Under the pieces are notes generated by a model. The model worked only from the letters and a program-made list of their open reading frames with translations. It ran no database searches and was not told the origin of the DNA. This document shows, piece by piece, positions 9,485-19,118 of a stretch of DNA of 64,000 bases (position 1 is its first letter; every line of letters begins with the position of its first letter). Where the stretch lies: the NCBI GenBank assembly GCA_947467345.1, contig CANIHD010000012.1, forward strand, positions 33,037-97,036, given 5' to 3'. The stretch comes from Alphaproteobacteria bacterium. Its GTDB lineage: Bacteria; Pseudomonadota; Alphaproteobacteria; Micropepsales; Micropepsaceae. The translations under genes were made by a program, and so were the position numbers.

Positions 9485-10090
9485 ATGCTGGACACCCGAG
9501 TCAAACATCTCCTGGCCGCGCCTCTGGACGCGTTAGCTGAAATCGCTATCCGCGCGCGTCTCAGCGCGAACATGGTCACCTTGATCGGGTTTGGGCTGGG
9601 GCTTCTTGGCGTCGGCTTTGTCGCCCTCGACACCTTGCCGCTGGGGGCTCTTTTTCTTGCATTGAACCGGCTCGCCGACGGGGTCGATGGCGCCGTTGCC
9701 CGCAAGACCAAGACGACGGCTTTGGGCGCCTACCTCGACACGGTCCTGACCTATTTCATTTTTGCCGGGCTGGCATTTTCATTCGTCGCCGCACGTCAGC
9801 AATTCGGACTCTCCGGTGGGTTTCTGTTGTTCAGCCTTTTCTTAGTGGCGGTAACCGATTTGGCGACGCGTTCCTTTCAAGGCGCGAACGCGAGAGAGGA
9901 AGATAAAGGCGCGTTTACGTCATTCCTCCTCGTCAAGAAAACCTGGACCTCGGGATTCTATCTGATCGTTCTGTTGCAACCTTTTATGTTCGCGTTTTTG
10001 CCTTATCCGTTCGGCGCACTCTGCCTTTTGACCGCCGCTGTGCGCATTGCCACCGCAGTGGCTGCATTGAGTTCATCGGCACGGCCATGA
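9485..10090 (+). CDS. CDP-alcohol phosphatidyltransferase-like membrane protein
   Basis: About 201 residues with four or more hydrophobic helices. It carries the CDP-alcohol phosphotransferase signature as D65-G-x-D68-G-x-x-A-R73-x7-G81-x3-D85. The fourth Asp expected at position 89 is Thr (LDTVLTYF). That residue is thought to be the catalytic base in the family, so activity is in doubt. The family swaps CMP on CDP-diacylglycerol for an alcohol to form phospholipids. ATG at 9485 is preferred; a GTG at 9428 is an alternative. The last codons overlap thiO (ATGA at 10087). Confidence 0.8.
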   Translation: MLDTRVKHLLAAPLDALAEIAIRARLSANMVTLIGFGLGLLGVGFVALDTLPLGALFLALNRLADGVDGAVARKTKTTALGAYLDTVLTYFIFAGLAFSFVAARQQFGLSGGFLLFSLFLVAVTDLATRSFQGANAREEDKGAFTSFLLVKKTWTSGFYLIVLLQPFMFAFLPYPFGALCLLTAAVRIATAVAALSSSARP

Positions 10091-11199
10091 AGATCGCGAT
10101 CGTCGGCGGCGGCATCGCCGGCCTTGCGGTCGGGTGGCGCCTGGCTGCGGCGGGCGCCGACGTGGATGTGCTTGAGCGCGGGTTAGCCGGCAGCGGCAGC
10201 ACATGGGCGGCAGCGGGCATGTTGGCGCCTGCGGCCGAAGCCAGCCACGGCAACGATCCGCATGCGCGCCTCGCCCGTGAAGCGCGTGAGCAGTGGCCTT
10301 CCTTCGCGCGCGAATTGGAAGAGGCGAGCGGAATCGCTATCGGCTTTGACGTTTGCGGATCGCTGACGGTAGCCTGCGACGACGAGAGAGCCGCCGAACT
10401 TTCGGAACGTGGGAATTTCATTCGCGCTTACGGCGAGCACGCCGAATATCTTTCAGCCGAAACCGCGCTTGCCGGCGAGCCGATGCTGGCGCGGGACATT
10501 CAAGGCGCGCTGTTCGCCGCCGACGATGCCAAGGTCGATAACCGCGTCGTGATGGAAGCGCTTGTGCGCGCCTTCGCGCGGGCAGGTGGGCATCTCCATG
10601 AGAACTGCAACGTGTGCTCCGTTCATGTCGAAGCGGATCGCGCGAAAGGCGTAATTACGTCGGACGGAACGATCGCCGCCGACTGCGTCATCGTCGCGGC
10701 TGGCGCGTGGTCGAGCCTGCTCGGCGGTCTGGCGGACGGAACGCTTCCACCAATACGCCCCGCCAAAGGCCAGATGGTGTCGCTCCGCGTACCGCAAGGC
10801 GCTGCGATGCCGCGCCATCTCACTTGGGGCGACGGCATCTATGTCGTGTCTCGTGGGCAGGTCGTTCTTCTCGGCGCCACGGTGGAAGATCGCGGCTTCG
10901 ACACCTCCGTCACACGCGAAGCGCGCGATCAGCTTCTCGCCCGCGCCACACGCATTCTGCCGGCGCTTGGCACCTGGTCTGTGGCCGAAAGCTGGGCGGG
11001 CCTTCGACCGCGCACGCCCGACGCAAATCCGGTTCTGGGCGTAACGGGCGTCGGCGGGCTTTATATGGCGACCGGCCAATTTCGAAACGGCATTCTCTTT
11101 GCGCCGGTCGTCGCGGAGATCCTGTGCAAGCTGGTCTTGGGTCAGGGCGCAGGAGAGCTTGCGTCGTCGTTTGACCCGCGGCGGTTTGCGAAGGCTTGA
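10087..11199 (+). CDS. thiO: FAD-dependent glycine oxidase ThiO
   Basis: A 370-residue flavoenzyme of the DAO family. The N-terminal dinucleotide-binding fold is IAIVGGGIAGLAVGWRLA, with the acidic ribose-binding end DVLERG. A GSTWAAAGMLAP stretch follows, typical of ThiO, and the C-terminal part carries GLRPRTPDANPVLG and YMATGQFRNGIL. ThiO oxidises glycine to iminoglycine for the thiazole of thiamine. No other thiamine gene is adjacent, so this copy could be a related amino-acid oxidase. It overlaps the upstream gene by four bases and the HIT gene starts 7 bases later, which suggests one transcript. Confidence 0.82.
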   Translation: MKIAIVGGGIAGLAVGWRLAAAGADVDVLERGLAGSGSTWAAAGMLAPAAEASHGNDPHARLAREAREQWPSFARELEEASGIAIGFDVCGSLTVACDDERAAELSERGNFIRAYGEHAEYLSAETALAGEPMLARDIQGALFAADDAKVDNRVVMEALVRAFARAGGHLHENCNVCSVHVEADRAKGVITSDGTIAADCVIVAAGAWSSLLGGLADGTLPPIRPAKGQMVSLRVPQGAAMPRHLTWGDGIYVVSRGQVVLLGATVEDRGFDTSVTREARDQLLARATRILPALGTWSVAESWAGLRPRTPDANPVLGVTGVGGLYMATGQFRNGILFAPVVAEILCKLVLGQGAGELASSFDPRRFAKA

Positions 11200-11206
11200 A
11201 ATCAGC

Positions 11207-11608
11207 ATGAGCGATTTCGCGCTGCATCCACGCCTTGCGGCCGACACCGCCTTCATCGTCGATTGGCCGCTCTGCCGAATCTTGCTGATGAACGATCAGC
11301 GCTTTCATTGGCTCATCTTGGTGCCGCGCGTTCCTGATGCGAGCGAGCTGTACGATTTGTCCAGCGACGATCAAGCCGCGGCGATCAAGGAAGCCTCACG
11401 CGCAGGTGCCTCGTTGAAGGCTTGGAGCGGCGCCGTCAAAATCAATATCGCCGCGCTCGGTAATATGGTGCCGCAGCTCCATATCCATGTCATCGCGCGG
11501 AAAGTAGGCGACGCCGCATGGCCTGCGCCGGTGTGGAGCGCGACGGGGTCTTCCATTCCTTACCCAGATCCTAACGCCGTCGTGTCGGAACTGAGCCGGA
11601 TGCTCTGA
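11207..11608 (+). CDS. HIT domain protein
   Basis: A 133-residue cytosolic protein. The histidine-triad region reads VPQLHIHVIAR, followed by GDAAWPAPVW, the form common in alphaproteobacterial HIT proteins. HIT enzymes are nucleotide hydrolases or transferases acting on dinucleoside polyphosphates or AMP conjugates. The substrate here is unknown. The ATG at 11207 gives MSDFALHPRL and fits the family length; the frame is open upstream only through the end of thiO. Confidence 0.88.
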   Translation: MSDFALHPRLAADTAFIVDWPLCRILLMNDQRFHWLILVPRVPDASELYDLSSDDQAAAIKEASRAGASLKAWSGAVKINIAALGNMVPQLHIHVIARKVGDAAWPAPVWSATGSSIPYPDPNAVVSELSRML

Positions 11609-11611
11609 AGC

Positions 11612-12571
11612 GTGGCATGGGCCTTGCCAGGGTTTCTTCGCAGAGCAGAAAGCCCCGCTATGGTTGCCGAGATTCAAAGTGTCAAAGCCATTGCCGGACC
11701 GGAGTCCGTGGTCGCCGCCTTGCGGCAGGCCAGTGCCTCCACGGGCTTCGATTTCGACTATCTTTTGTCCACTGCCATGCGCGAGAGCAGCCTGCAACCC
11801 CAAGCAAAATCAAAGAGTTCTTCGGCCACAGGCCTATTTCAGTTCATCGATTAAACCTGGCTCGGACTGGTCAAAAAGCACGGCGAAAAGCACGGGCTGG
11901 GCGAATTTGCCAAGGCCATCCAGAGCGATTCCTCGGGGCGCTGCACCGTCGGCTCGGCACAAATGAAGTCGGAAATTCTTGCCCTGCGGAACGTCCCGCG
12001 CATCTCGGCGCTGATGGCCGGCGAGGGCGCCAAGGACACCAAAGAGGCGCTGGAGTGCTCATTGGGGCGCGATGTGAGCTGCAACGAGCTCTATGCCGCG
12101 CATTTTCTCGGCCAGGCCGGCGCTCGCAAGCTCCTCAGCCTGAACAGTCAGAATCCGGCGCAGCGCGCCGATCTCGCTTTTCCGGAAGCCGCTAAAGCCA
12201 ATAGAGCCGTCTTCTATCACCGCGACGGCAGCGCCAAATCGATCGGCGAGATTTATAATTGGACCGTGAAGAAGACGATGCCGCAAGCTGGCGGCACGCC
12301 GTCCACCGTTGAACCGCAAGCGACACCGGAAACACAGTCCTCCACGAGGCTGGTGCGCAATGCTCGGCCCCTACCGGCGCCGCGGATGAATGCCGAACAG
12401 GCGGCGGCCGCCATTCCGCAGGCGTCATTGCGTGGCAGCGTCGATTTCACACCGAGCTACGCGCCATCACTGCCGATGGCGCGCACAAGCCTGGTACTCA
12501 GTCCGTCAGTGATTGAGATTCTCGCGGCGCTGAATTCGCCGGAAGCCACGCGCGCGAAACGCGAAATGTAA
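11612..12571 (+). pseudogene. Lytic transglycosylase (SLT/lysozyme-like) broken by an in-frame TAA
   Basis: The first part encodes the SLT catalytic fold with LLSTAMRESSLQ (the Glu after Arg is the expected catalytic acid) and SATGLFQFI. TAA at 11852-11854 then interrupts it. The same frame continues directly with TWLGLVKKHGEKHG and remains open to a TAA at 12569. Family members read QFI-(E/D)-Q-T-W here, so the stop sits where Gln is expected; one C-to-T change of CAA explains it. The full frame would be 319 residues with a Pro/Ala-rich C-terminal half. GTG at 11612 or ATG at 11660 is the likely start. The part after the stop could restart at ATG 11963 but would lack the active site. Confidence 0.8.
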
Positions 12572-12589
12572 TGTCCTAAACCTGATGTC

Positions 12590-12611
12590 ATGGCCCGCAA
12601 CAGCGGGCCAT
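12590..12611. terminator. Strong hairpin between convergent genes
   Basis: A perfect 9-bp stem, ATGGCCCGC (12590-12598) with GCGGGCCAT (12603-12611), closed by an AACA loop. It sits between the stops of the transglycosylase gene (+) and the HPt gene (-). It has no U tract, so it may be a bidirectional terminator without U run or a dispersed REP-like hairpin. TGTC/GACA just outside could extend the stem. Confidence 0.6.
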
Positions 12612-12642
12612 CCAGGTGACACGGACTCAAGCATTTAACGCG

Positions 12643-13137
12643 CTAGGCTTTGCCGAGTTTGTCGCGGAACGCCGTGACTTTGGATTCCAATTCGGTGGCA
12701 AGAACGGTGGCAGTGCGGTCGTTCGGATCGAACAATTTCATACGCAAGATCACTTTGATAGCGTCGATGTGAGCATCGATGAGCGCAGCGGGCAGGCCGC
12801 GCCCATCGGTGGACGATTCAGTCAAAGCACAGAGCGACGACGCCACACGCGCCATCAGCGGAAAGTTGAATGTCTTGCCCTGACCCTTCAGATCATGTGC
12901 GCCGCGATAGAGCGCGCTGAATGTCGTTTCGCTCGGCGAAGATTCATATTCCGCTCGCGCTACGATCAGGCGTTCCACATCGGACGCGATCCATTCGCCG
13001 AACGACTCGCTCAATTTCTCGATAGCCGTTTCGGCGCGTTGAATGGCCGCGAGATCGAGCCCGCGACCGCTGCCGCCGACCTTTGCCTTGATGACATTAG
13101 GCGGCATAAAAATTTCGATTGGTTTCTTCCGGCCCAT
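12643..13137 (-). CDS. HPt domain phosphotransfer protein
   Basis: A 164-residue protein. The segment ALYRGAHDLKGQGKTFNFP contains the HPt signature with the phospho-accepting His at about residue 81, followed by helices with VASSLCALTES. HPt proteins shuttle phosphate between receiver domains. It starts 15 bases after the upstream single-domain response regulator, so the two form a probable two-gene signalling operon. The partner kinase is not in the window. It ends in TAG. Confidence 0.85.
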   Translation of the reverse strand: MGRKKPIEIFMPPNVIKAKVGGSGRGLDLAAIQRAETAIEKLSESFGEWIASDVERLIVARAEYESSPSETTFSALYRGAHDLKGQGKTFNFPLMARVASSLCALTESSTDGRGLPAALIDAHIDAIKVILRMKLFDPNDRTATVLATELESKVTAFRDKLGKA

Positions 13138-13152
13138 GCTGATCTCCTGCCG

Positions 13153-13668
13153 CTATGCGCGCGCCAATTGGGCGCCGGGATCTTCGGCCCGGCGTTCCGG
13201 TCCGTCATAGATGTGGTCACGCCGCCGCAGGCGGCACGGTCCGAAATAAACCTCGGTGCGCACGAAAGGACGCGGATGTTCGATCACAGCCTGCATACGC
13301 ACCATCAGGCCCTTGGCTGAGACCGGCTTGGCTAGAAACTCGGTAGCGCCGGCATCGCGCGCAGCTTCCACATGATCGAGGCTGGTGTGGCCCGTAAGCA
13401 TAATGATCGGGATAAAAGGATTTGGGCTGGTCGGTGAGTTGCGGATGGCTTTGGTCAAATCCAATCCCGACATGCCCGGCATGACCCAGTCCACGACGGC
13501 GAGGTCGCAGGCGGTGGTGCGCAATCTGTCGAGCGCGTCTTGTCCGTCCGCGGCTTCATAGATTTGTGTGACCCCGAAGGCCTGGAGAACCGCTGCAACC
13601 AACGACCGCATATGCGGATTGTCGTCGACAACGAGAATTTTAAGCCGCTCGAACCGATATCCGCTCAT
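13153..13668 (-). CDS. Single-domain response regulator
   Basis: About 171 residues from ATG at 13668 (MSGYRFERLKILVVDD). It is a receiver domain with the acidic pair D15-D16, the phospho-acceptor D60 (AVVDWVMPGMSG), a switch Thr (IIMLTGHTS) and the conserved Lys (LAKPVSA). No DNA-binding output domain follows; the C-terminal 45 residues are charged and include YFGPCRRRR-like and DGPERR segments. It probably exchanges phosphate with the adjacent HPt protein. In-frame sequence upstream (to 13707) is an alternative start. Confidence 0.88.
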   Translation of the reverse strand: MSGYRFERLKILVVDDNPHMRSLVAAVLQAFGVTQIYEAADGQDALDRLRTTACDLAVVDWVMPGMSGLDLTKAIRNSPTSPNPFIPIIMLTGHTSLDHVEAARDAGATEFLAKPVSAKGLMVRMQAVIEHPRPFVRTEVYFGPCRLRRRDHIYDGPERRAEDPGAQLARA

Positions 13669-13800
13669 TCCATATCCGTAGTCTTCGCCACGCATGACGA
13701 CCGGCATTCCGCCGAAGATGCGACTGAGAATAGTTTAGGGGGGGTCTGTTAAAGCGGCGTTTAGAAAGAAGGCCTTGGCCGAGCCAAAACGCAGCAGCAA

Positions 13801-14562
13801 TTAGTAAACAAATTGTTCGGCCAGGATGCGCTCGTCGAGGCTATGGCCCTGATCGAACAGCATGGTCGTCGAAATGGCCCGATCTTCCGCGATATCGACG
13901 CTGGTCACGTCGCGCACTTCGATATTGTCGGCGACCGCGCTCACGGGACGCTTCACCGCGTCGAGTATGTCGAAACGGATTTTGGTGTTGTGCGGCAGAA
14001 GCGCGCCGCGCCAACGCCTGGGTCGAAACGGGCTGAGCGGCGTCAGCGCCAGTAGCGCCGCGTTGATCGGCAAAATGGGCCCGTGCGCGGAAAGATTGTA
14101 AGCGGTGCTGCCGGCCGGGGTTGCCACCAAAATGCCGTCGGAACTGAGCTCATCGAGCCGCACTTTGCCATCCAGTGTGATGCGCAATTTCGCGGTCTGG
14201 CGCGTCTGACGGAAGAGCGATACTTCGTTGAAGGCGAGGGCGGTCTTTGCGCCCAATGGCGATTGCACAGACATACGCAGCGGGTGGATATGCGCTGCTT
14301 CGGCGGCATCAAGGCGCGCCTGCAAATCCTCTTCGCGATATTCATTCATCAGGAATCCGACCGATCCCAAATTCATCCCGAAGATCGGTTTGCTGCGGCC
14401 GAGAAATCCATGCAGCGTCTGCAACATGAATCCGTCGCCACCCAATGCCACGATGATGTCAGCGTTTTCGGGCGCGATATCGCCGTAAAGCTGCCTCAGC
14501 CGGGCCAGAGCTTTTTGCGCCTCAGGAGTCTCTGAAGCTACGAAATGAAGCCGTGAGTTCAT
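13801..14562 (-). CDS. nadK: NAD kinase
   Basis: A 253-residue ATP-dependent kinase that phosphorylates NAD to NADP. It has the GGDG motif at 41-44 ([12 protein letters not shown]), FNEVSLFR, and the NAD-binding [22 protein letters not shown] stretch. Its ATG lies 3 bases after the moaA stop, so the two are co-transcribed. It ends with EQFVY and TAA. This is a natural C-terminus and shows TAA is used as a stop here. Confidence 0.93.
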   Translation of the reverse strand: MNSRLHFVASETPEAQKALARLRQLYGDIAPENADIIVALGGDGFMLQTLHGFLGRSKPIFGMNLGSVGFLMNEYREEDLQARLDAAEAAHIHPLRMSVQSPLGAKTALAFNEVSLFRQTRQTAKLRITLDGKVRLDELSSDGILVATPAGSTAYNLSAHGPILPINAALLALTPLSPFRPRRWRGALLPHNTKIRFDILDAVKRPVSAVADNIEVRDVTSVDIAEDRAISTTMLFDQGHSLDERILAEQFVY

Positions 14563-14565
14563 GTT

Positions 14566-15552
14566 CTAGCCGCCGGTGAGAGACATAGGCCGGGCAACCG
14601 CAGGGCGATTGTGGCGGCGATCAATGATGAAATCATGCCCCTTCGGTTTGCGTGCGATCGCTTCATCAATGGCGGCGTACAAATCCGCATCATCAGCCGA
14701 GGCGCGCAGCGGCCCGCGCAAATCCGCCGCGTCTTCCTGTCCAAGGCACATGTACAGCGTTCCGGTGCAGGTCAGCCGCACGCGATTGCAGCTTTCGCAG
14801 AAATTATGCGTGAGAGGCGTGATGAACCCCAGCCTGCCGCCGGTCTCCTGAATGCGGACATAGCGGGCCGGACCGCCCGTGCGATCCAGAGTGGGCGTCA
14901 TGGTAAAATGCCGCGCCAATTGCGAACGCAGCAATGAGAGCGGGAGATATTGTTCGGTGCGGTCGGCATCGACATCGCCCATCGGCATGGTCTCGATCAG
15001 CGTCATATCGAAGCCGCGCCCATGCGCCCATTCGATCATGGACGGGATTTCGTCTTCATTGATGCCGCGCAGCGCGACGACATTGATTTTGATCGACAGC
15101 CTGGCTTTTTGCGCCGCGTCGATGCCACCAAGAACGACAGAAAGATCGCCCCAGCGCGTAATGGCGCGGAATTTATCGGCATCCAACGTATCAAGCGACA
15201 CGTTGATCCGCTTCACGCCGCAATCGACCAGCTCATCGGCAAAGCGCGCGAGCTGGCTGCCATTGGTGGTCAGTGTGAGTTCGGAAAGCCCGTTGCCCAG
15301 CCGCGCGCCCAGCGAGCGGAATAGGCTCATCACGTTCCGCCGGACGAGGGGCTCGCCTCCGGTCAATCTCAGCCGGTCGACACCTTTGGCGATAAAAGCG
15401 CCGCACAGCCGGTCGAGTTCCTCGAGCGTCAGAACATCCTTCTTAGGAAGGAAGCTCATATGCTCCGGCATGCAGTAAACGCAGCGGAAATCGCAGCGAT
15501 CTGTCACCGAGACGCGAAGATAGGTAATGGAGCGGCCGAACGGGTCCAACAT
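14566..15552 (-). CDS. moaA: GTP 3',8-cyclase MoaA
   Basis: A radical-SAM enzyme of about 328 residues that starts molybdenum cofactor synthesis. The first cluster is C20-x3-C24-x2-C27 (CDFRCVYC) and the second is [13 protein letters not shown], followed by LYMC. The protein ends in the conserved Gly-Gly (SLTGG). ATG at 15552 gives [20 protein letters not shown], better than the frame opening at 15588. A cofactor route fits the two molybdenum hydroxylases elsewhere in the window. Confidence 0.95.
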   Translation of the reverse strand: MLDPFGRSITYLRVSVTDRCDFRCVYCMPEHMSFLPKKDVLTLEELDRLCGAFIAKGVDRLRLTGGEPLVRRNVMSLFRSLGARLGNGLSELTLTTNGSQLARFADELVDCGVKRINVSLDTLDADKFRAITRWGDLSVVLGGIDAAQKARLSIKINVVALRGINEDEIPSMIEWAHGRGFDMTLIETMPMGDVDADRTEQYLPLSLLRSQLARHFTMTPTLDRTGGPARYVRIQETGGRLGFITPLTHNFCESCNRVRLTCTGTLYMCLGQEDAADLRGPLRASADDADLYAAIDEAIARKPKGHDFIIDRRHNRPAVARPMSLTGG

Positions 15553-15614
15553 GGGGGCTAACCTAGCAGGCCTGGGCCAGCTTTTCACGCACCTTCACAA
15601 GGACCTAAGCCTGC

Positions 15615-16709
15615 CTAGGAGGCGGCTTTTGTGACGAGATCTTGGATTCGCGCCATGGCCTCTGCCTTGGCCACCGTGGCAAACACGCGGTCGGTCTCAG
15701 TGCGGTCGACTTCGTTAAGGGTGAATGGCCGCTGGCGTTTGTGCCGCGATAAGCCAAACACGGTCAGGAAGGCGGAGCGGTCGATCCCGACGCCACGGCA
15801 GGCGAGCGCTGCAACTGTCGGCTTCTCAAAATATAGGATACGGCGCAGTTGCTCGGTTTCGATGCCGAGAAGCGCGGCGAAGCCATGTTCGAACGAATCG
15901 ATCTGCCCTTGGTGCAAGGTACGCATCAGGAAGGAGGGCTTCAGTTCGCCGGAGGCGAGCAGCTTGGCGACAAGTCGCGCGGCATTGGATTCGGAAACGC
16001 TGGGAACGCCGCGTTGCAATGCGGATGTGGTGTCGTCCATCGCGCTCGCGAGCGCGCGTGAAATATTCGGATAGCGCGATGTCAGCGCTGATTTGAGCGC
16101 ATCGGAGACCAACGCATAAAGGCGATTCGCCAGTACGGGCGGAAGATCGATGCGGTGAATGAGTCCGGCTTAAAGGTCATCGACGTCGCGCGACCATTCG
16201 ATCAGGCGGTTATAGGATTCGCCGCTGATACGCGCAGTCTGGTTACGGACCAGCGCAACAGCAACGCGGTCGCTTTTTGTTTCAACCAAGGCGGCGGTGA
16301 TTTTTTCGCCGATCGACGGCCGTTCCGCCACGCAAACCTCATGCTCTATGCTGCCGACTTCGATGACATGAATAAGATCGGAATCGGAGAGGAGCGGGCT
16401 GCGGCCAAGGATGGGACGCGCTACTTCGGCACTATCATCGACCAGAAGCAGCAGCAATTCATGCGGGGTGTTCGGATCGGCGGCAATCCGTTCCGCCAGC
16501 GCAATCCGAAGAGACAGTTCGACATTCTTCGAGAGGCGGCGCAAAATATCCGCGGCGAGTGCGCGTTCCTCACGCGTCAGCTGTTCCCCTTCGTGATCGA
16601 AAAGGGTACCGACGGCGACATAGATATCCTCCGGAGACTTGTCGGCCACGCCACCGGCGATCTGGGCCAACCGGCTCACGTTGGAGCTCTGTTGCTGTAA
16701 AGCTGACAC
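15615..16709 (-). pseudogene. DUF2336 protein split by an in-frame TAA
   Basis: Two adjacent open stretches in the same frame make one DUF2336-type protein. The upstream half (to 16170) reads ...GESYNRLIEWSRDVDDL and then TAA at 16172-16170. Directly after it the frame continues as AGLIHRIDLPPVLANRLYALVSDALKSALT and runs to 15615. In related proteins the motif RLI...LIxRxDLPPxxANRLYxLVSxALR is continuous, so the stop is internal. CAA-to-TAA would explain it. DUF2336 proteins are helical and of unknown function. GTG at 16709 (MSALQQQSSNV) is the likely start; the frame is open to 16751. Confidence 0.75.
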
Positions 16710-16811
16710 TGCAATACTTGTCCCCCGCCGGAATGGAACCGGCCGGAACACCCTAAGAAGACGTCATTAAATTCCTATTAAAATTGGCGATGTCTGCCGG
16801 ATGAACCACGA

Positions 16812-19118
16812 ATGGTGAAATACGGGATCGGCCAACCGGTGCGGCGCAAGGAGGATGTGCGCCTCGTTACCGGTAAAGGGAGGTACACAGACGATATAGT
16901 CTTGGAAAACCAAGCCTATGCCGCCTTTGTTCGCAGTCCCCATGCCCATGCCGCCATTGAGCGGATCGATACCGCCGCCGCGGCTGACACCCCCGGCTTT
17001 GTCGGACTTCTGACCTCCGCCGATCTGGCCGGAATCGGCACAATGCCGGTGATGGTTCAGCTCAAGAGCCGCGATGGCTCGCCCGTCACCCCCACGCCGA
17101 AGACGTTGCTTGCCTTCGATAGAGTCCGCTTTTGCGGCGAGGCCGTGATCATGGTCGTAGCGGAGAGCCCGACGGCGGCACGCAATGCCGCCGATCGCGT
17201 GATGATCGATTACGAACCGTTGAGCGCGGTGCCGACCATTGAGCATGCGCCATCGGGCGCGCTTCTGTGGGACAGCGTGCCGGGCAATCTGGTGCTCGAT
17301 TGGGCCGAGGGCGATGCTGCCTCGTCGGAAGCGGTCTTTGCGCAGGCGCCTCACAAGATTGTGGTCGATGTGATGCAGAACCGCGTGATGCCTTCACCCA
17401 TGGAGCCGCGCGGGGCTATCGGGGTCTACGACGAGGCCGCAGATAAATTCACTCTCTACACCGGCACCCAAGGCGGCTCGAGCGTTCGCGACCGCCTTGC
17501 CGCTCTCCTGAAACATCCGAAGGAGAGATTTCGGGTGGTTACACCCGATGTGGGCGGAAGCTTCGGCCAGAAAACTGGGATCGTGCCCGAGCAAGCCTTG
17601 GTACTTTTGGCGGCCAAGAAATTTGGCCGGCCGGTGAAATGGATCGGCGACCGCTCGGAAGCGTTCCTCGCCGACGCGCACGGCCGCGATTTGCGTATGC
17701 GCGGTGAACTCGCGCTCGACAACGATGGGCGCATTCTCGGATTGCGTGTGACCAGCCGCGCGAATATGGGCGCCTATCTCTCGCAGATCGGCCCGAATGT
17801 CGCGACCAACGGCGGCATGCGCATTCTCGGCGGCGTCTATCGTGTGCCGTCCACATTAGCGCAAGTGAAATGTTACCTCACCAACACGGCGCCCTTGACA
17901 GCCTATCGCGGTGCAGGCCGACCCGAAGTCGCCTATTTGCTCGAACGCCTGCTCGACATGGCTTCGCGCGAACTGGGCATCGACCAACTCGAAATCCGGC
18001 GGCGCAATTTACTGCGGCCCGACGAATTGCCCTACCGCAATTGGCGTGGGCTTATGATCGATTCCGGGGATTTCGCGCGCAATCTCGACGATGTCGCGAA
18101 CGACGCCGATTGGAACGGATTCGACGCGCGCAAAAAGGAAAGCGCGGCGAAGGGAATGATCCGTGGGCGAGGCATTGGATATTATGTCGAGGTTTCGGGC
18201 GGCCACGCGGGCCCCGAGCCTTGCTCTATTCGCTTTACCGATGACGGCGGCGTCGATGTCATTGTCGCCACGCAGGCGAACGGTCAGGGGCACGAAACAA
18301 GTTTCGCACAGCTTATTTCGGAGTGGTTGGGTGTTCCCTATGAGCGGATAAATATTCTTCAGGGTGACACCGATTATGGGCTTTCCGGCCTGAACTCGGT
18401 GGGATCTCGTACGCTGCAAACCGCCGGCAACGTGATCAAGCGAGCGTCCGGCGAGATCGTCAAAAAGGGAAAAGTAGCGGCGGCGCATATGCTGCAGGCG
18501 GCCGATGCCGAAGTTATTTTCGAGAATGTGGACGGTGTCGGCCGCTTTGTCGTTACGGGCACCAGCCGGTCCATCACCACAAGCGAACTCGCCGTCGCGA
18601 TGCGGCGCGAAAAACTTCCCGGCTTCGACGATGGATTGGACGAGGGCGCGGTCTTTGAGGGTTCACAGACGTTTCCAAACGGGTGCCACGCCTGCGAGGT
18701 GGAGATCGATCCCGAAACCGGCAAGGTCGAGGTCGTTCGCTACGCCGTTGTCGATGACATGGGACGCATTGTGAATCCGCTGATCGTGGAAGGGCAGGTC
18801 CATGGCGGCATCGCACAAGGGCTGGGGCAGGCGCTCATGGAGAATGTCGTCTACGACGCGGACTCCGGCCAGCTTCTGACCGCGAGCCTGCTCGATTACG
18901 CAATCCCGCGCGCTACGGACATGCCCAGCACAATAGGCCAACGCTTCAACGAAGTGTTGTGCACCACGAATCCACTGGGCTCGAAAGGCGCAGGCGAAGC
19001 CGGGACGGTGGGCGCATTGCCGGCCATCATGGGAGCGATAGCCGACGCGCTTGGCGTAACGCATTTCGATATGCCGGCCACACCTGAGCGCGTGTGGCGT
19101 GCGCTGAAGCGAAACTAA
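16812..19118 (+). CDS. Xanthine dehydrogenase family molybdopterin-binding subunit (CoxL-like)
   Basis: A 768-residue large subunit of a molybdenum hydroxylase. The N-terminal domain starts GIGQPVRRKEDVRLVTGKGRYTDD. Cofactor-binding stretches include VGGSFGQKTG, TAYRGAGRPE, GQGHETSFAQL and GSKGAGEAGTVGALPA, the last with the Glu expected at the active site. These enzymes normally need an iron-sulfur and an FAD subunit, but neither is adjacent, so partners must be encoded elsewhere if it is active. No signal peptide is seen. Its TAA overlaps the stop of the convergent AMP-binding gene. Confidence 0.88.
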   Translation: MVKYGIGQPVRRKEDVRLVTGKGRYTDDIVLENQAYAAFVRSPHAHAAIERIDTAAAADTPGFVGLLTSADLAGIGTMPVMVQLKSRDGSPVTPTPKTLLAFDRVRFCGEAVIMVVAESPTAARNAADRVMIDYEPLSAVPTIEHAPSGALLWDSVPGNLVLDWAEGDAASSEAVFAQAPHKIVVDVMQNRVMPSPMEPRGAIGVYDEAADKFTLYTGTQGGSSVRDRLAALLKHPKERFRVVTPDVGGSFGQKTGIVPEQALVLLAAKKFGRPVKWIGDRSEAFLADAHGRDLRMRGELALDNDGRILGLRVTSRANMGAYLSQIGPNVATNGGMRILGGVYRVPSTLAQVKCYLTNTAPLTAYRGAGRPEVAYLLERLLDMASRELGIDQLEIRRRNLLRPDELPYRNWRGLMIDSGDFARNLDDVANDADWNGFDARKKESAAKGMIRGRGIGYYVEVSGGHAGPEPCSIRFTDDGGVDVIVATQANGQGHETSFAQLISEWLGVPYERINILQGDTDYGLSGLNSVGSRTLQTAGNVIKRASGEIVKKGKVAAAHMLQAADAEVIFENVDGVGRFVVTGTSRSITTSELAVAMRREKLPGFDDGLDEGAVFEGSQTFPNGCHACEVEIDPETGKVEVVRYAVVDDMGRIVNPLIVEGQVHGGIAQGLGQALMENVVYDADSGQLLTASLLDYAIPRATDMPSTIGQRFNEVLCTTNPLGSKGAGEAGTVGALPAIMGAIADALGVTHFDMPATPERVWRALKRN

